A DNA stretch of 36,768 nt, from assembly GCA_902773295.1 (NCBI GenBank), contig CACYDT010000014.1, positions 1-36,768 of the forward strand, written 5' to 3'. Below are positions 1-8,362 of this stretch, piece by piece. The stretch comes from an uncultured Veillonellaceae bacterium (GTDB lineage Bacteria; Bacillota; Negativicutes; Selenomonadales; Selenomonadaceae). How positions within the stretch are numbered: position 1 is the stretch's first letter; each line of letters opens with the position of its first letter. The position numbers and the translations under genes were made by a program. The notes under the pieces are model-generated. The model saw only the letters and a list, made by a program, of their open reading frames with translations, was not told the DNA's origin and made no database searches.

Positions 1-37
1 CTCGGCTTGTCGTGAGTAGTTAACGAACAACAAAATT

Positions 38-65
38 TATAAAAATATTTAACATTGTTTGTTAA
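38..65 (-). terminator. possible terminator after thiD
   Basis: On the minus strand a 6-bp stem (TTAACA/TGTTAA, loop AACAA, positions 49-65) lies about 20 nt past the thiD stop and is followed by an A/T-rich run containing TTTTT. The stem is AT-only, so it would be a weak terminator. A wider inverted repeat (20-30 with 55-65, one mismatch) covers the same stretch. Nothing else is identified in bases 1-85. Confidence 0.4.
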
Positions 66-85
66 GTTTGATTATAAATACAGCA

Positions 86-889
86 TTATACCACATACCG
101 GCTTTGCAATGCAAAACCGTGATGCAGGGGGCCGCTGCCCTGTCCCAGATCCAGCATGGCGGAAAGGGCTCCCGTCAGGTATTCCTTTGCCTGCCCCACA
201 GCTGCTTCCAGAGAAAGACCCTTGGCCAGGTTGGAGGCAATGGCGCTGGAAAGCGTGCATCCCGTGCCATGGGTATTGGGGTTGCCGATGCGCTTTGCCC
301 GATACCATCTGCTTCCTGCCTCGGTACAGAGCACATCATCCGCATCCTCGCCGAAATGGCCGCCCTTGCCAAGAACCGCTGCATGATACTCTTGACGGAG
401 TTTGCCTGCGGCGGCCTCCATGGCCGCCGCACTGTCGATTTCCTCCCCCGACAGGCAGGCCAGTTCCGGCACGTTGGGCGTGATGATCGTTGCCAGAGGG
501 AACAGTTTCGCCTTCATGATCCGGACAGCCTCGTCCTTGATGAGGCGGGCGCCGCTTGTCGCCACCATGACGGGATCCACGACAATGTTCCCCGCCTCAT
601 ATTCCAGAAGTTTTCGGGCAATCACTTCGATGAGCTCCGGCGAAGAAACCATGCCCACTTTCACAGCATCCGGGCGGATGTCCCGGAACACCGCATCCAA
701 CTGCGCCGCCAGAAATTCCGGTGTTGCCTCCATAATATCCGTCACTCCTGTGGTATTCTGCGCCGTAAGAGCTGTTACCGCGCTCATCCCATAGACCCCG
801 TTGGCCAGCATGGTCTTGAGATCCGCCTGGATTCCTGCGCCGCCGCTGGAATCGCTTCCTGCTATCGTCAATGCCGTCCTCATTGTCAT
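86..889 (-). CDS. thiD: hydroxymethylpyrimidine/phosphomethylpyrimidine kinase
   Basis: Cytoplasmic ribokinase-fold kinase of 267 residues, the usual ThiD length. In thiamine synthesis it phosphorylates hydroxymethylpyrimidine and then HMP-phosphate to HMP-PP. The N-terminus reads ALTIAGSDSSGGAGIQADLK, the typical ThiD/PdxK substrate and nucleotide start. The C-terminal NTHGTGCTLSSAIA carries the anion hole and catalytic GTGC region. The middle contains DPVMVATSG, also typical. AGGAGAGG precedes the ATG at 889; a second in-frame ATG six bases further in is an alternative start. It lies downstream of the YvrJ peptide and the GT2 gene on the same strand and is probably cotranscribed with them. 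No other thiamine gene is in the window, so a salvage role or side activity on pyridoxine cannot be excluded. Family assignment is secure; the exact substrate is inferred. Confidence 0.93.
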   Translation of the reverse strand: MTMRTALTIAGSDSSGGAGIQADLKTMLANGVYGMSAVTALTAQNTTGVTDIMEATPEFLAAQLDAVFRDIRPDAVKVGMVSSPELIEVIARKLLEYEAGNIVVDPVMVATSGARLIKDEAVRIMKAKLFPLATIITPNVPELACLSGEEIDSAAAMEAAAGKLRQEYHAAVLGKGGHFGEDADDVLCTEAGSRWYRAKRIGNPNTHGTGCTLSSAIASNLAKGLSLEAAVGQAKEYLTGALSAMLDLGQGSGPLHHGFALQSRYVV

Positions 890-940
890 GTTCCTCTCCT
901 TCAGATTGGCTGTGATTTTTCGTGCTTCCCTGCCGTTCCT

Positions 941-1081
941 TCACTTCCGGGCGATGGTCTGTGTCAGTTGCTGGATGCTGTCATTCAGTGCCCCCAGCTT
1001 GCTCTCGATGCGAACCAAAAGGAACGCAGTCACAGCAATCGGGAAGCCCAGATTCCCCACGGCGCTCAGGTATTCTGTCAT
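941..1081 (-). CDS. YvrJ-family small protein (46 aa)
   Basis: A short ORF found by reading the gap between thiD and the GT2 gene. The peptide begins MTEYLSAVGNLGFPIAVTAF and continues with LLVRIESKL and a polar helical tail ending IARK. The GFPIAV-x-x-x-LLVRIE pattern is the hallmark of the YvrJ family: one short hydrophobic helix followed by an amphipathic, possibly coiled segment. GGGGG lies 7 nt before the ATG. It sits 47 bp after the GT2 stop and 51 bp before thiD, so it is probably in the same transcript. YvrJ proteins have no established molecular role; small membrane-associated peptide is the most that can be said. Coding status is supported by the family resemblance plus the ribosome site. 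Confidence 0.8.
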   Translation of the reverse strand: MTEYLSAVGNLGFPIAVTAFLLVRIESKLGALNDSIQQLTQTIARK

Positions 1082-1128
1082 AGGTATTCCCCCTTTCACC
1101 CAAAGACATGCAAAAAGCAGCGCAAAAA

Positions 1129-2526
1129 TCAGCGTCCCCGTGCTTCCAATGCCTCATAATCCCTTCTCAATGCCTCCGGCCAAAGGGATGTGTCAATATA
1201 AGGACGCACCTCGGAAATCGGTGCAATCAGCAAAAGCCCCAAAGCCCCGAATTGACGGGCAGTACCACTATGCTTCTCGATCCATGCAACCACATCCTTC
1301 TTCATCCGCAGCAATTCCTCCTGCATACCGGGAGCATGGACATCCTCCGCTACCAGATTCCAGTACTCATGGTACCATTCCTGCTGAAGGAGTATCTGAA
1401 GCGGGTGTTGTGCAGCATTCAGCAACGCAACCGACATCCTCCGTTTTTTGCTAAAAGTCACCAGTTCCGGAACCATTGTCTCGCAAAGATTCAATTGAGC
1501 GGAGAGCGCCTGTATTTTCTTGCGCAGGGCGTTCTCCTGCTCCAGGCTCCAGACATCCAGCACGAATTCAACCAATGTACGGATATAAAAAGAAGGCATT
1601 TTTCCAAAATGCTGTTCCAGGCACCCCGCCAGCTGCGCCCGAAAGGCTGCCGTCCCAATCTTTGCGGCAGTCATTTTCAATTGATGGACCATCAAGCGCA
1701 GGAAGAAGTTATAGATTTTCTCCTCATCCTCCTGTGCCAGCGCTTCCCCCCCACTCGCTTCTGATTTGGACAGAAAGTCAGCCACCATGGGAAGCAGGGT
1801 GCAAAAAATCTCGATATAGCTGAAATCTTCCCTTGCCATCTCATGGGAGATGCTGGCTTTTCTCACATGGTAATCATACAGCATGTCATTGACCACCACC
1901 GCTCTCGGGGAATGGAACAAGACGCGGAAATGAAAGAAGATATCCTCGAACGGCCCGTTGTTGAAGCGCACATGATATTTCTCGACAATACTGCTGCGGA
2001 CCAGGGAACCCCATGTGGTCAGATTGAATTCAAAGCTCTCCAAGCGTTCCAGAATCTCCCGGCGTCCTTCCGCCACAAAATTGCTGCACATATGCGGAGC
2101 CATCGTCCCATCCTCATAGGCCAATACGGAGCCGCAGGAAACATACCCTGCCTGGGTTCTTTCCGCCGTTTCATAGAGCGTCCGGATATATCCCGGCCGA
2201 ACGGAATCGTCGCTGTCAATGAAACCGATGTACTTCCCTCTGGCTACCTCAAGGCCGCGATTCCTTGCCCCGCCCGGCCCCATATTTCTCTCATTCCGCA
2301 AAATGCGAAGCGGAGGAGCATCTTTGGGCCAGGATCTCTCCAGCAGCTCTGCTCCTCCATCCGTGGAACAGTCATCCACTGCCACAACCTCGAAATCCCG
2401 GAAGTCCTGCGCAAGAATGCTGCCAAAGCACCTCTTGCAAAACCTTGCTGCATTGTAGATCGGGACAATAATGGATACTTCCGGTGCAGCATCCATCGTC
2501 GTCCCCGCTTTCCGTTCCTTTCCCAT
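1129..2526 (-). CDS. family 2 glycosyltransferase
   Basis: A 465-residue protein with an N-terminal GT-A domain: VSIIVPIYNAARFCKRC opens the nucleotide-sugar fold, VVAVDDCSTDGG is the first acidic motif, NMGPGGARNRGLEVARG follows, and GFIDSDDSVRPGY carries the metal-binding DxD. Residues beyond about 230 are mostly helical and unlike a known domain; no membrane helix is obvious. It should transfer a sugar from a nucleotide donor to a surface glycan or protein, with donor and acceptor unknown. The ATG at 2526 is chosen because GGAGGG sits 6 nt upstream; the longer ORF would start inside the ftsH terminator. It opens a probable unit with the YvrJ peptide and thiD. Confidence 0.88.
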   Translation of the reverse strand: MGKERKAGTTMDAAPEVSIIVPIYNAARFCKRCFGSILAQDFRDFEVVAVDDCSTDGGAELLERSWPKDAPPLRILRNERNMGPGGARNRGLEVARGKYIGFIDSDDSVRPGYIRTLYETAERTQAGYVSCGSVLAYEDGTMAPHMCSNFVAEGRREILERLESFEFNLTTWGSLVRSSIVEKYHVRFNNGPFEDIFFHFRVLFHSPRAVVVNDMLYDYHVRKASISHEMAREDFSYIEIFCTLLPMVADFLSKSEASGGEALAQEDEEKIYNFFLRLMVHQLKMTAAKIGTAAFRAQLAGCLEQHFGKMPSFYIRTLVEFVLDVWSLEQENALRKKIQALSAQLNLCETMVPELVTFSKKRRMSVALLNAAQHPLQILLQQEWYHEYWNLVAEDVHAPGMQEELLRMKKDVVAWIEKHSGTARQFGALGLLLIAPISEVRPYIDTSLWPEALRRDYEALEARGR

Positions 2527-2554
2527 CTGCTTCCCTCCGTAAATCAATGGCCAG

Positions 2555-2582
2555 AAAAGCACCGGGTTCTTCCGGTGCTTTT
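2555..2582 (-). terminator. terminator after ftsH
   Basis: Perfect 11-bp inverted repeat (AAAAGCACCGG / CCGGTGCTTTT, 6-nt loop) beginning 5 nt past the ftsH stop. The T-run is the end of the 3' arm. It separates ftsH from the glycosyltransferase gene. Confidence 0.75.
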
Positions 2583-2587
2583 CGTTT

Positions 2588-4630
2588 TCACTTATCATAA
2601 TGCGTCACATTGAACTTCGGCTCCGAGTCACCGGCCGGGATCTGCTCCTTTTCCTCCAGAGGCACCTGATCGTGCTCAGCCTTTACCGGCTCCGCCAGTG
2701 CGGGACCGATAGGAGCCGGATCGCCGTCTTTCGGCTCATCTTCCTTGCGGAGGGAGAGCTTCGTCTTGCTGTCAGGACTTGGAGGCGGAAGCGCATCATC
2801 GTCCTTCCGTATGACCGGTGCCGCAATCCTTCCCGTGGTGAGAAGCTCTTCCAGTTCCTTGGCGCTCAGAGTCTCCCGCTCGATGAGCGCCTGGGCGATG
2901 AGTTCCAGCTTGTCCCGGTTCTCCGTGATGATTTTGCGGCATGCCTCATAAGCCTCTTCCATATACTTGCGGACTTCTTTGTCAATCTCGCAGGCGACTT
3001 CCTCCGAGTAATTGCGCTGATGGTTGAAATCCCTGCCAAGGAAGACCTGGTGTTCCTGCCCTTCCCCATAGGAAACAGGCCCCAAAACATCGCTCATGCC
3101 ATACTGCATGATCATGCTCCGGACAATTCGCGAGGCCTGCTGGATATCCTGGGATGCTCCCGTGCTGATTTCCTTGAGCATCACTTCCTCTGCGACCCGT
3201 CCGCCCATGGCAACCTTCAGGCGATCCATGAGCTCCGAGCGCGTGGCATAGGAGCGATCCTCCTTCGGAAGCATGAGCGTATATCCTCCTGCGCGCCCAC
3301 GGGGAATGATTGTGACCTTGTGAACGGGATCCGCATGTTTGAGCATCATGCCAACAAGTGTATGTCCGCCCTCATGATATGCCGTGAGCTTTTTCTCGTC
3401 ATCGCTCATGACATGGGACTTGCGTTCCGGCCCCGCCATCACGCGCTCAATGGATTCCTCAAGCTCCGGCATGGCGATTTTCTTCTTGTTGCGCCGTGCC
3501 GCCAAAAGAGCCGCCTCATTCACGAGATTCGAAAGATCCGCTCCCGTAAAACCGGGGGTCCGGCGGGCAAGGATATCCAAATCGGCATCCTCAGCCACGG
3601 GCTTCCCCTTCGTATGGACCTTCAGAATGGCAAGGCGCCCCCGCACATCAGGCTTGTCCACTACAATCTGCCGGTCAAAACGCCCCGGCCTCAAGAGCGC
3701 GGGATCCAGGATATCCGGCCGGTTCGTCGCCGCAACGATAATGATTCCCTCATTTGCCGCAAAGCCATCCATTTCCACAAGCAACTGGTTGAGTGTCTGC
3801 TCCCGCTCGTCATGCCCGCCGCCGACACCGGCACCGCGCTGGCGGCCAACCGCATCGATCTCATCAATGAAGACAATGCAGGGCGCATTCTTCTTTGCCT
3901 GCTCGAAAAGGTCGCGCACACGGGAGGCTCCCACGCCCACGAACATCTCGACAAAGTCCGAGCCGCTGATGGAGAAGAAGGGAACCCCCGCTTCCCCTGC
4001 CACAGCTTTCGCAAGAAGGGTCTTGCCCGTACCCGGAGGGCCGAAGAGCAGCACGCCTTTCGGAATGCGCGCACCGAGATCGTTGAACTTCTTCGGATGC
4101 TTGAGGAATTCCACAACCTCCTCCAGTTCCTGCTTCGCCTCGTCCGCCCCGGCCACATCCTGGAAGGTGACTTTGATCTTGTCGCTTCCGCTCATGCGCG
4201 CCCGGCTCCTGCCAAAGGACATCACCCTGCCGCCCCCGCCCTGGGTCTGCTGCATGATGAAAAACCACACGCCAATGAGCAGGAGAATCGGCAGAATCGA
4301 GGAGAGCATCGTGGACCACCATGGAGGCTCAGGAGGATTCTCCGCCGAAATTTCCAGGTTCTTTGCCTGCAGCTTGTCATAAAGCCCCGGATCATTGTTC
4401 GGATAATTCGGCGTAATCGTCGTGAACTCCGTGCCATCCGCCAGAACCCCCCGGATCATATTATTGATGATCGTCACTTTCGCGACCTCGCCCTGATCCA
4501 CCTTCTGCAAGAATTCCGTATATCCGACTTCCTGCCGCACGGTATTCTTCACGGAAAAGTAATCGATAATGGATATGGCAACAAGGATAATCAGCAGGTA
4601 AAAACCCACGTTGCGTAAAAACTTGTTCAA
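2588..4630 (-). CDS. ftsH: ATP-dependent zinc metalloprotease FtsH
   Basis: Membrane-anchored AAA+ protease of 680 residues that degrades misfolded membrane proteins and short-lived regulators. In order: a first membrane helix ([15 protein letters not shown]), an extracytoplasmic loop, a second helix ([15 protein letters not shown]), Walker A GPPGTGKT, Walker [10 protein letters not shown], the second region of homology ([21 protein letters not shown] split by arginine fingers), then the zinc site HEGGH. The family usually has HEAGH; the two zinc histidines and catalytic Glu are kept. The charged C-terminal tail is variable. The start is TTG at 4630, with AGGGAGGT 6 nt upstream. It follows hpt, as in many Firmicutes, but a separate promoter lies in the 106-bp gap. 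A strong hairpin ends the transcript. Confidence 0.97.
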   Translation of the reverse strand: MNKFLRNVGFYLLIILVAISIIDYFSVKNTVRQEVGYTEFLQKVDQGEVAKVTIINNMIRGVLADGTEFTTITPNYPNNDPGLYDKLQAKNLEISAENPPEPPWWSTMLSSILPILLLIGVWFFIMQQTQGGGGRVMSFGRSRARMSGSDKIKVTFQDVAGADEAKQELEEVVEFLKHPKKFNDLGARIPKGVLLFGPPGTGKTLLAKAVAGEAGVPFFSISGSDFVEMFVGVGASRVRDLFEQAKKNAPCIVFIDEIDAVGRQRGAGVGGGHDEREQTLNQLLVEMDGFAANEGIIIVAATNRPDILDPALLRPGRFDRQIVVDKPDVRGRLAILKVHTKGKPVAEDADLDILARRTPGFTGADLSNLVNEAALLAARRNKKKIAMPELEESIERVMAGPERKSHVMSDDEKKLTAYHEGGHTLVGMMLKHADPVHKVTIIPRGRAGGYTLMLPKEDRSYATRSELMDRLKVAMGGRVAEEVMLKEISTGASQDIQQASRIVRSMIMQYGMSDVLGPVSYGEGQEHQVFLGRDFNHQRNYSEEVACEIDKEVRKYMEEAYEACRKIITENRDKLELIAQALIERETLSAKELEELLTTGRIAAPVIRKDDDALPPPSPDSKTKLSLRKEDEPKDGDPAPIGPALAEPVKAEHDQVPLEEKEQIPAGDSEPKFNVTHYDK

Positions 4631-4680
4631 ACCGGGACCTCCCTCTCCTGCAAAACACCACAGGAATCAATTCCGCATAT

Positions 4681-4710
4681 ATTATAACGCAGTTGTTCAA
4701 GTTTTACCAT
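4681..4710 (-). promoter_or_regulatory. putative ftsH promoter
   Basis: Minus-strand TATAAT at 4681-4686, in the gap between hpt and ftsH. The -35 region is poor (TGGTAA or ATGGTA at 17-18 bp). The 23 bases ending in TATAAT closely match the argS promoter region at 19354-19376, including an identical CTGCGTTATAAT. Confidence 0.5.
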
Positions 4711-4736
4711 AGGCAAAACATTCTTCTTGGAGTTTC

Positions 4737-5282
4737 TCAGGTATAGACCTCCCGCTTCAAGACCCCGATATAGGGAAGGTTCCTGTACTTCTCTGCATAG
4801 TCCAGACCATAGCCCACGAGGAACTCATCAGGAACCTCAAAGCCGCAATAATCGATGGGCACCTCCACCGTGCGGCGGGACGGCTTGCTCAGGAAAGCGC
4901 AGAGCTTCACGCTGGCTGCCTTGCGAAGGCGGATGTAATCCAAAAGATAATGCATGGTGGTGCCGGAGTCAATGATATCCTCAACGATGACCACATGCTT
5001 CCCGTCAATATCATAGTCGAGATCCTTCAGAATCCTGACCGTCCCGCTGGATTCCATGGCATCCCCGTAGCTGGAAGCGATCATGAAATCGAACTGGACC
5101 GGCAGGGATATCTGGCGGACGAGATCCGTAAAGAAGATCGCAGCCCCTTTCAATATGCCGATACAAAAAATCCCCTCCGGCACATGGGCATAATCCCGGC
5201 TGATTACCTCGCCCAGAGACTTAACCTTTGCCCGGATGTCCTCCTCCGTGAACACGATTTTCTCGATGTCATCCTTCATCAT
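4737..5282 (-). CDS. hpt: hypoxanthine phosphoribosyltransferase
   Basis: Purine salvage enzyme of 181 residues that joins hypoxanthine (and usually guanine) to PRPP to give IMP or GMP. The PRPP-binding loop is VVIVEDIIDSGTT, with the two acidic residues and the GTT of the type I phosphoribosyltransferases. GILKGAAIFFTDLVR and FDFMIASSYG are the other conserved Hpt blocks, and the C-terminus has the VGYGLDYAEKYRNLPYIG segment that closes the purine site. The ATG at 5282 overlaps the end of tilS by 14 nt and has GAAGGAAGG 8 nt upstream inside tilS, so the two genes are probably translationally coupled. tilS-hpt-ftsH is a classic Firmicute order. Confidence 0.96.
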   Translation of the reverse strand: MMKDDIEKIVFTEEDIRAKVKSLGEVISRDYAHVPEGIFCIGILKGAAIFFTDLVRQISLPVQFDFMIASSYGDAMESSGTVRILKDLDYDIDGKHVVIVEDIIDSGTTMHYLLDYIRLRKAASVKLCAFLSKPSRRTVEVPIDYCGFEVPDEFLVGYGLDYAEKYRNLPYIGVLKREVYT

Positions 5283-6669
5283 GCGTCATACCTTCCTTCT
5301 TCAGTTTCTCAACTCTCAGATAAAGCACCCGTTCCGTGGACGGCCCAAGAGCATAAAGGCTGCTGCGCCGCAACGGGGGAAGCCAGAGCACCTCATTCCC
5401 GGAAACGAAGACCGGCATGCGATTCCGTTCCCCCTTCGGAACATGCTCGTCAACCAAAAGCTTCTTCAGGGATTTATGCCCCATGGACAGGGAAATCCTG
5501 TCCCCTTTCCGGCGGGTACGAACGAGCACCTCCCCCGACAGGCAACCATAATCACAATAATATTCTTCGGAGGCCGTATGTTCCGGTTTTTCCCGAAGCA
5601 GAAGCGCCTCCACGCAAATCCCGTATTCCGGGAGAAGCGTTCTTCCGGGTACGCAGAGCGCATACTCCGGCAATTCCTTCTCCGAAAGCTTTTCCTTCCA
5701 TCGGAACAGCCGCATCCACCCATAGGAAAGCTCTGCCATCCACCCCCCCGGCAATTCCCTTCTCTCCCCTGTCCTGCCATGAAGCAGAAGATCGCGAAGG
5801 GAAGAGAAATGATGAAACTCCAGATCCTTCAGCCCCCCCACCGCTTCCTGCACAAAGCGGCGCAGGAGAGCGCGCTGCAAGGCCGGCGGGTAAGAGCGGA
5901 ACATTGCCTGGGAAAGCTCCGTCACGTCTCCATGCCGGACAGCCGCAGAGAAGATTCCCTGCACTTCCCCCGCAATGTAGGCCCTTTGTTCTGCCGCAAG
6001 CTCCGCCAGATGGCAAAGGGAGAGGACAATGCCGGGGTTATAGTCCTTCATGAGCCGTGGCAGCAAATCCAGCCGCACGCGGTTACGCGTACAGGCGGGA
6101 ATGTCATTCGTAGCATCATGCCTCGGCTCCAGCCCCCTTGCCACGCAGAAATCCTCCAATTCACGTTTCCTCGCAGAAAGAAAAGGGCGGACAATGTGGC
6201 CGGAACGCGGCAGCATGGCGGCAAGACCATCCATCCCGCTGCCCCGCAGGATCCGCAGGAGAACCGTTTCCGCCTGGTCATCCGCATGATGGGCGGTCGC
6301 AATGGAGTCATAGCCAAGTTCCCGGCGAAGCCGCTCCAGAAACCCATAGCGAAGCTCCCTGGCAGCCGTTTCCACAGAGATGCCCTTCTTCTTTGCCAGA
6401 ATCGGTACCTTCGCAGAATCCATGCGAAACATCAGCCCGTGTTCCCTGCACCATTCCTCCACAAACCTGGCATCCTGCACGGCATCCTGTCCACGGATGC
6501 CATGCTCGAAATGGGCAATGCAGAGCCGCAGTCCCCATGGCTTCCTCCGTTCATACAGGAACTGCGCCAGCGCCATGGAATCCGGGCCGCCGGAACAGGC
6601 CACAACGATCCCTTCTCCCTGACGGAAAAGACCATGGAACCGACAAAACTCCTCCACATGCTGCAGCAT
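5269..6669 (-). CDS. tilS: tRNA(Ile)-lysidine synthase
   Basis: Cytoplasmic N-type ATP pyrophosphatase that converts C34 of tRNA-Ile(CAU) to lysidine so that it reads AUA. The PP-loop SGGPDSMAL lies about residue 25; ATAHHADDQAETVLLRILRGSG and FLSARKRELEDFC are typical of the catalytic domain. The C-terminal region carries the TilS substrate-binding domains (RRKGDRISLSMGHKSLKKLL, VPKGERNRMPVF). I start at the ATG at 6669, giving 466 residues with about 24 residues before the PP-loop, as in most TilS proteins. A longer ORF begins at 6696, but its first nine codons lie beside an intergenic repeat and have poorer ribosome-site spacing. The end overlaps hpt by 14 nt. Confidence 0.94.
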   Translation of the reverse strand: MLQHVEEFCRFHGLFRQGEGIVVACSGGPDSMALAQFLYERRKPWGLRLCIAHFEHGIRGQDAVQDARFVEEWCREHGLMFRMDSAKVPILAKKKGISVETAARELRYGFLERLRRELGYDSIATAHHADDQAETVLLRILRGSGMDGLAAMLPRSGHIVRPFLSARKRELEDFCVARGLEPRHDATNDIPACTRNRVRLDLLPRLMKDYNPGIVLSLCHLAELAAEQRAYIAGEVQGIFSAAVRHGDVTELSQAMFRSYPPALQRALLRRFVQEAVGGLKDLEFHHFSSLRDLLLHGRTGERRELPGGWMAELSYGWMRLFRWKEKLSEKELPEYALCVPGRTLLPEYGICVEALLLREKPEHTASEEYYCDYGCLSGEVLVRTRRKGDRISLSMGHKSLKKLLVDEHVPKGERNRMPVFVSGNEVLWLPPLRRSSLYALGPSTERVLYLRVEKLKKEGMTHDEG

Positions 6670-6696
6670 CTTCCCACACCCCAAGGAACTGTCCAT

Positions 6697-6789
6697 AAAC
6701 TCCGTGCGAAACGGTGTTTCGCACTACGCCCTTACACGAAAACTAAGCTCATCTGCGCTCTTGCGGGCTTGATCCGCTAATTTTTCATA
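6697..6789 (-). repeat. intergenic repeat, copy A
   Basis: Minus-strand sequence following the S1-gene terminator. It shares TTTACTATGAAAA, TCAAGCC, GCGCAGA and TGAGCTTAGT, in that order and at similar spacing, with 10310-10366. After the shared part this copy has a perfect 9-bp hairpin (GTGCGAAAC GGT GTTTCGCAC, 6704-6724). There is no ORF through it: the ATG in the shared block is followed by a stop two codons later. It ends at or just before the longest tilS ORF. Confidence 0.6.
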
Positions 6790-6822
6790 GTAAATAAAAC
6801 AGGGACGTGCAAAGCACGCCCC
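6790..6822 (-). terminator. terminator after S1-domain gene
   Basis: Nine-bp stem (GGGGCGTGC / GCACGTCCC, one G-T wobble, 3-nt loop, 6802-6822) followed on the minus strand by TGTTTTATTT. It lies 35 nt past the stop of the S1-domain gene. Confidence 0.75.
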
Positions 6823-6856
6823 ATGCATGCACCTTCACCAAGTGCCCTGAGAACTT

Positions 6857-7306
6857 TTAATCCGATCTGCGCGACCCACGCCCACCACGCTTTGAATCCG
6901 TTTTCCTGCGAAGATCCGTGAGCCGCTCATCGCTGTCCTTAAGGAATTTCGACAGCTTGTCCTCAAAGGAGGGCGTCGAATTGGCAAACCTGTTCGGTTT
7001 GCGAAAATCCCGCATCCCATGCTGCGGACGGAGCGAAGGAGTCTGTCCCGGTTGCGCCGCATCTTCCTTCTTTTCCTGAAGCTGTTTGATGGACAGGCCA
7101 ATCTTGCCCCTCTCATCCACGCTCAATACCTTTACCCTGACCTGATCCCTCTCCTTCAGGAAATCATGGACGTCCTTCACATAGACGTCAGCAACCTCAG
7201 ATATGTGGACAAGGCCAACCTTGCCCTCGGGCAGTTCAACAAAGGCACCAAAATTCGTGATGCCGGTCACTACGCCTTCTACCACACTGCCTACTTCAAT
7301 GGACAA
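6857..7306 (-). CDS. S1-domain RNA-binding protein (YabR-like)
   Basis: A 149-residue protein with one N-terminal S1 OB-fold domain (residues about 3-73): VGSVVEGVVTGITNFGAFVELPEGKVGLVHISEVA, then VKVLSVDERGKIGLSIKQL. The second half is a low-complexity tail rich in Arg, Ser, Gln and Asp. It matches the YabR/general stress protein 13 group, which lies between divIC and tilS in Bacillus, the same position as here. It is expected to bind RNA or the ribosome; its precise role is not established. The start is TTG at 7306 with GGAGG 10 nt upstream. It is 65 bp downstream of divIC and probably in the same transcript; a terminator follows. Confidence 0.9.
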   Translation of the reverse strand: MSIEVGSVVEGVVTGITNFGAFVELPEGKVGLVHISEVADVYVKDVHDFLKERDQVRVKVLSVDERGKIGLSIKQLQEKKEDAAQPGQTPSLRPQHGMRDFRKPNRFANSTPSFEDKLSKFLKDSDERLTDLRRKTDSKRGGRGSRRSD

Positions 7307-7371
7307 AACAATTCTTCCTCCTTAAATTCCCGCACAAAATGTGCCTAGCTGCGCTTCCTTCCTGCAGGAAG

Positions 7372-7677
7372 CTAATTCCGTCCTTTTCTCACCGTACTGT
7401 ACGGTATTTCATCCGGTCGTGTCATTCCGAGCTCCTCCCGGGCAATGCGCTCGATATACGCAGGATCGCTGAGCATCTCCCTCTCCTCGCGCAGTGCCGC
7501 ATTTTCCTTCTGTGCCTCCTGAAGCCGCGCATCTGCGGAAGCCTGATCTCTGTTCACCTGGTTCAGGTAAAACTGCTGCGAAATGAGCACCGACGAAAAA
7601 TACAGGACAATGATGATTGCGGCCAGAAGAAACCAATGGAACGTCTTTTCTTTTTTCTCCTCTGCCGGCTTCCCCAT
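7372..7677 (-). CDS. divIC: septum formation initiator family protein (DivIC/FtsL-like)
   Basis: Small bitopic membrane protein of 101 residues. Residues 1-12 are charged, one membrane helix follows (FHWFLLAAIIIVLYFSSVLI), then an extracytoplasmic coiled coil (about 35-75, ending ENAALREEREMLSDP). YIERIAREELGMTRPDEI is the conserved DivIC/FtsB C-terminal box. These proteins join FtsL/FtsQ-type partners at the division septum. The ATG at 7677 has AAGGAAG 7 nt upstream; the longer ORF adds 14 residues without better support. Its place between the mfd-side genes and the S1/tilS/hpt/ftsH block is the one held by divIC in Bacillus. Family is clear; whether it acts as DivIC or FtsL is inferred from context. 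Confidence 0.9.
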   Translation of the reverse strand: MGKPAEEKKEKTFHWFLLAAIIIVLYFSSVLISQQFYLNQVNRDQASADARLQEAQKENAALREEREMLSDPAYIERIAREELGMTRPDEIPYSTVRKGRN

Positions 7678-7765
7678 CGAAACACTTCCTTCAAGCAACA
7701 CAATGACATGACCATGCATGTCCTATGATACAAAGATTTTTCTTTTTCTGCAAGTAGTTTCCAAA

Positions 7766-8230
7766 TTATTTCTCCGACCACTGGAAATAATTTGTTGAGG
7801 CTATGCGCCTGTACACCGAGTTGCAGAAACGACACGCAAAATGATCCTTGACATTCTCCATATCCGGCTTGCCATTCACGATGCGCACGGGCTGCCCTTC
7901 CACAAAGTCCATGCGCTCGCCGCACCGCGGGCAGGTGCATTTCCCGTCTGCCTCCCGCTTGAGCTCCATCGGCGGGATATCCCCCGTCCTGACAAGCTTC
8001 TTCGGTTTCATTTTTTCGGGCAAAGGGAACTCATCATAGTACCCTGAGTTCAGCAGTTCCTGGTAATAGATGCCGCACGACTCGCATGGATACTTTGGCA
8101 ATACCGAACTCATGTCAACTTTCCCAGCTACAACCGATACAGCCCCCCCTTCGATAAAACCGAGTTCCCGCCCGCATTTGGGGCAGACAAATTTCTTGTT
8201 TTCATTCCGTTGCAATTTCGTTACGGCCAT
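7766..8230 (-). CDS. duplicated zinc-ribbon protein, function unknown
   Basis: A 154-residue protein made of two copies of one metal-binding module. Module 1 has C16-x2-C19 and C49-x2-C52; module 2 has C100-x2-C103 and C133-x2-C136. The spacing inside the modules is identical, and the sequences between align (ELGFIEGGAVSVVAGKVDM versus RMDFVEGQPVRIVNGKPDM). Each module should bind one Zn through four cysteines. No catalytic domain is visible, so it may be a nucleic-acid or protein-binding factor; this is inference. The start is taken as the ATG at 8230, preceded by GGTGAT, which fits the extended anti-SD pairing; ATG at 8236 and GTG at 8248 are in frame too. It lies upstream of divIC, where Bacillus has yabO-yabP-yabQ. 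Confidence 0.72.
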   Translation of the reverse strand: MAVTKLQRNENKKFVCPKCGRELGFIEGGAVSVVAGKVDMSSVLPKYPCESCGIYYQELLNSGYYDEFPLPEKMKPKKLVRTGDIPPMELKREADGKCTCPRCGERMDFVEGQPVRIVNGKPDMENVKDHFACRFCNSVYRRIASTNYFQWSEK

Positions 8231-8303
8231 TTCCATCACCAGATCCACAAGCGAATTTTTGCCCTCTCAAAAATCTATCTCCTATCTATTTCCATGCAAA
8301 AGC

Positions 8304-8354
8304 GCAAAAACCTCCTGCCCAAAAGAAAAATCTTCAAATTTTCTTTTGGGCAGG
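8304..8354 (-). terminator. strong terminator after the GT28 gene
   Basis: Perfect 16-bp inverted repeat (8314-8329 with 8339-8354, 9-nt loop) starting 9 nt past the stop of the glycosyltransferase gene, followed on the minus strand by AGGTTTTTGC. One of the longest perfect stems in the window. Confidence 0.85.
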
Positions 8355-8362
8355 ACCTTAGG

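Noticed and set aside
7353..7372. Hairpin GCTTCCT-N6-AGGAAGC just after divIC
   Set aside because: No T-run follows on either strand, so I did not call it a terminator; the S1 gene probably reads through.
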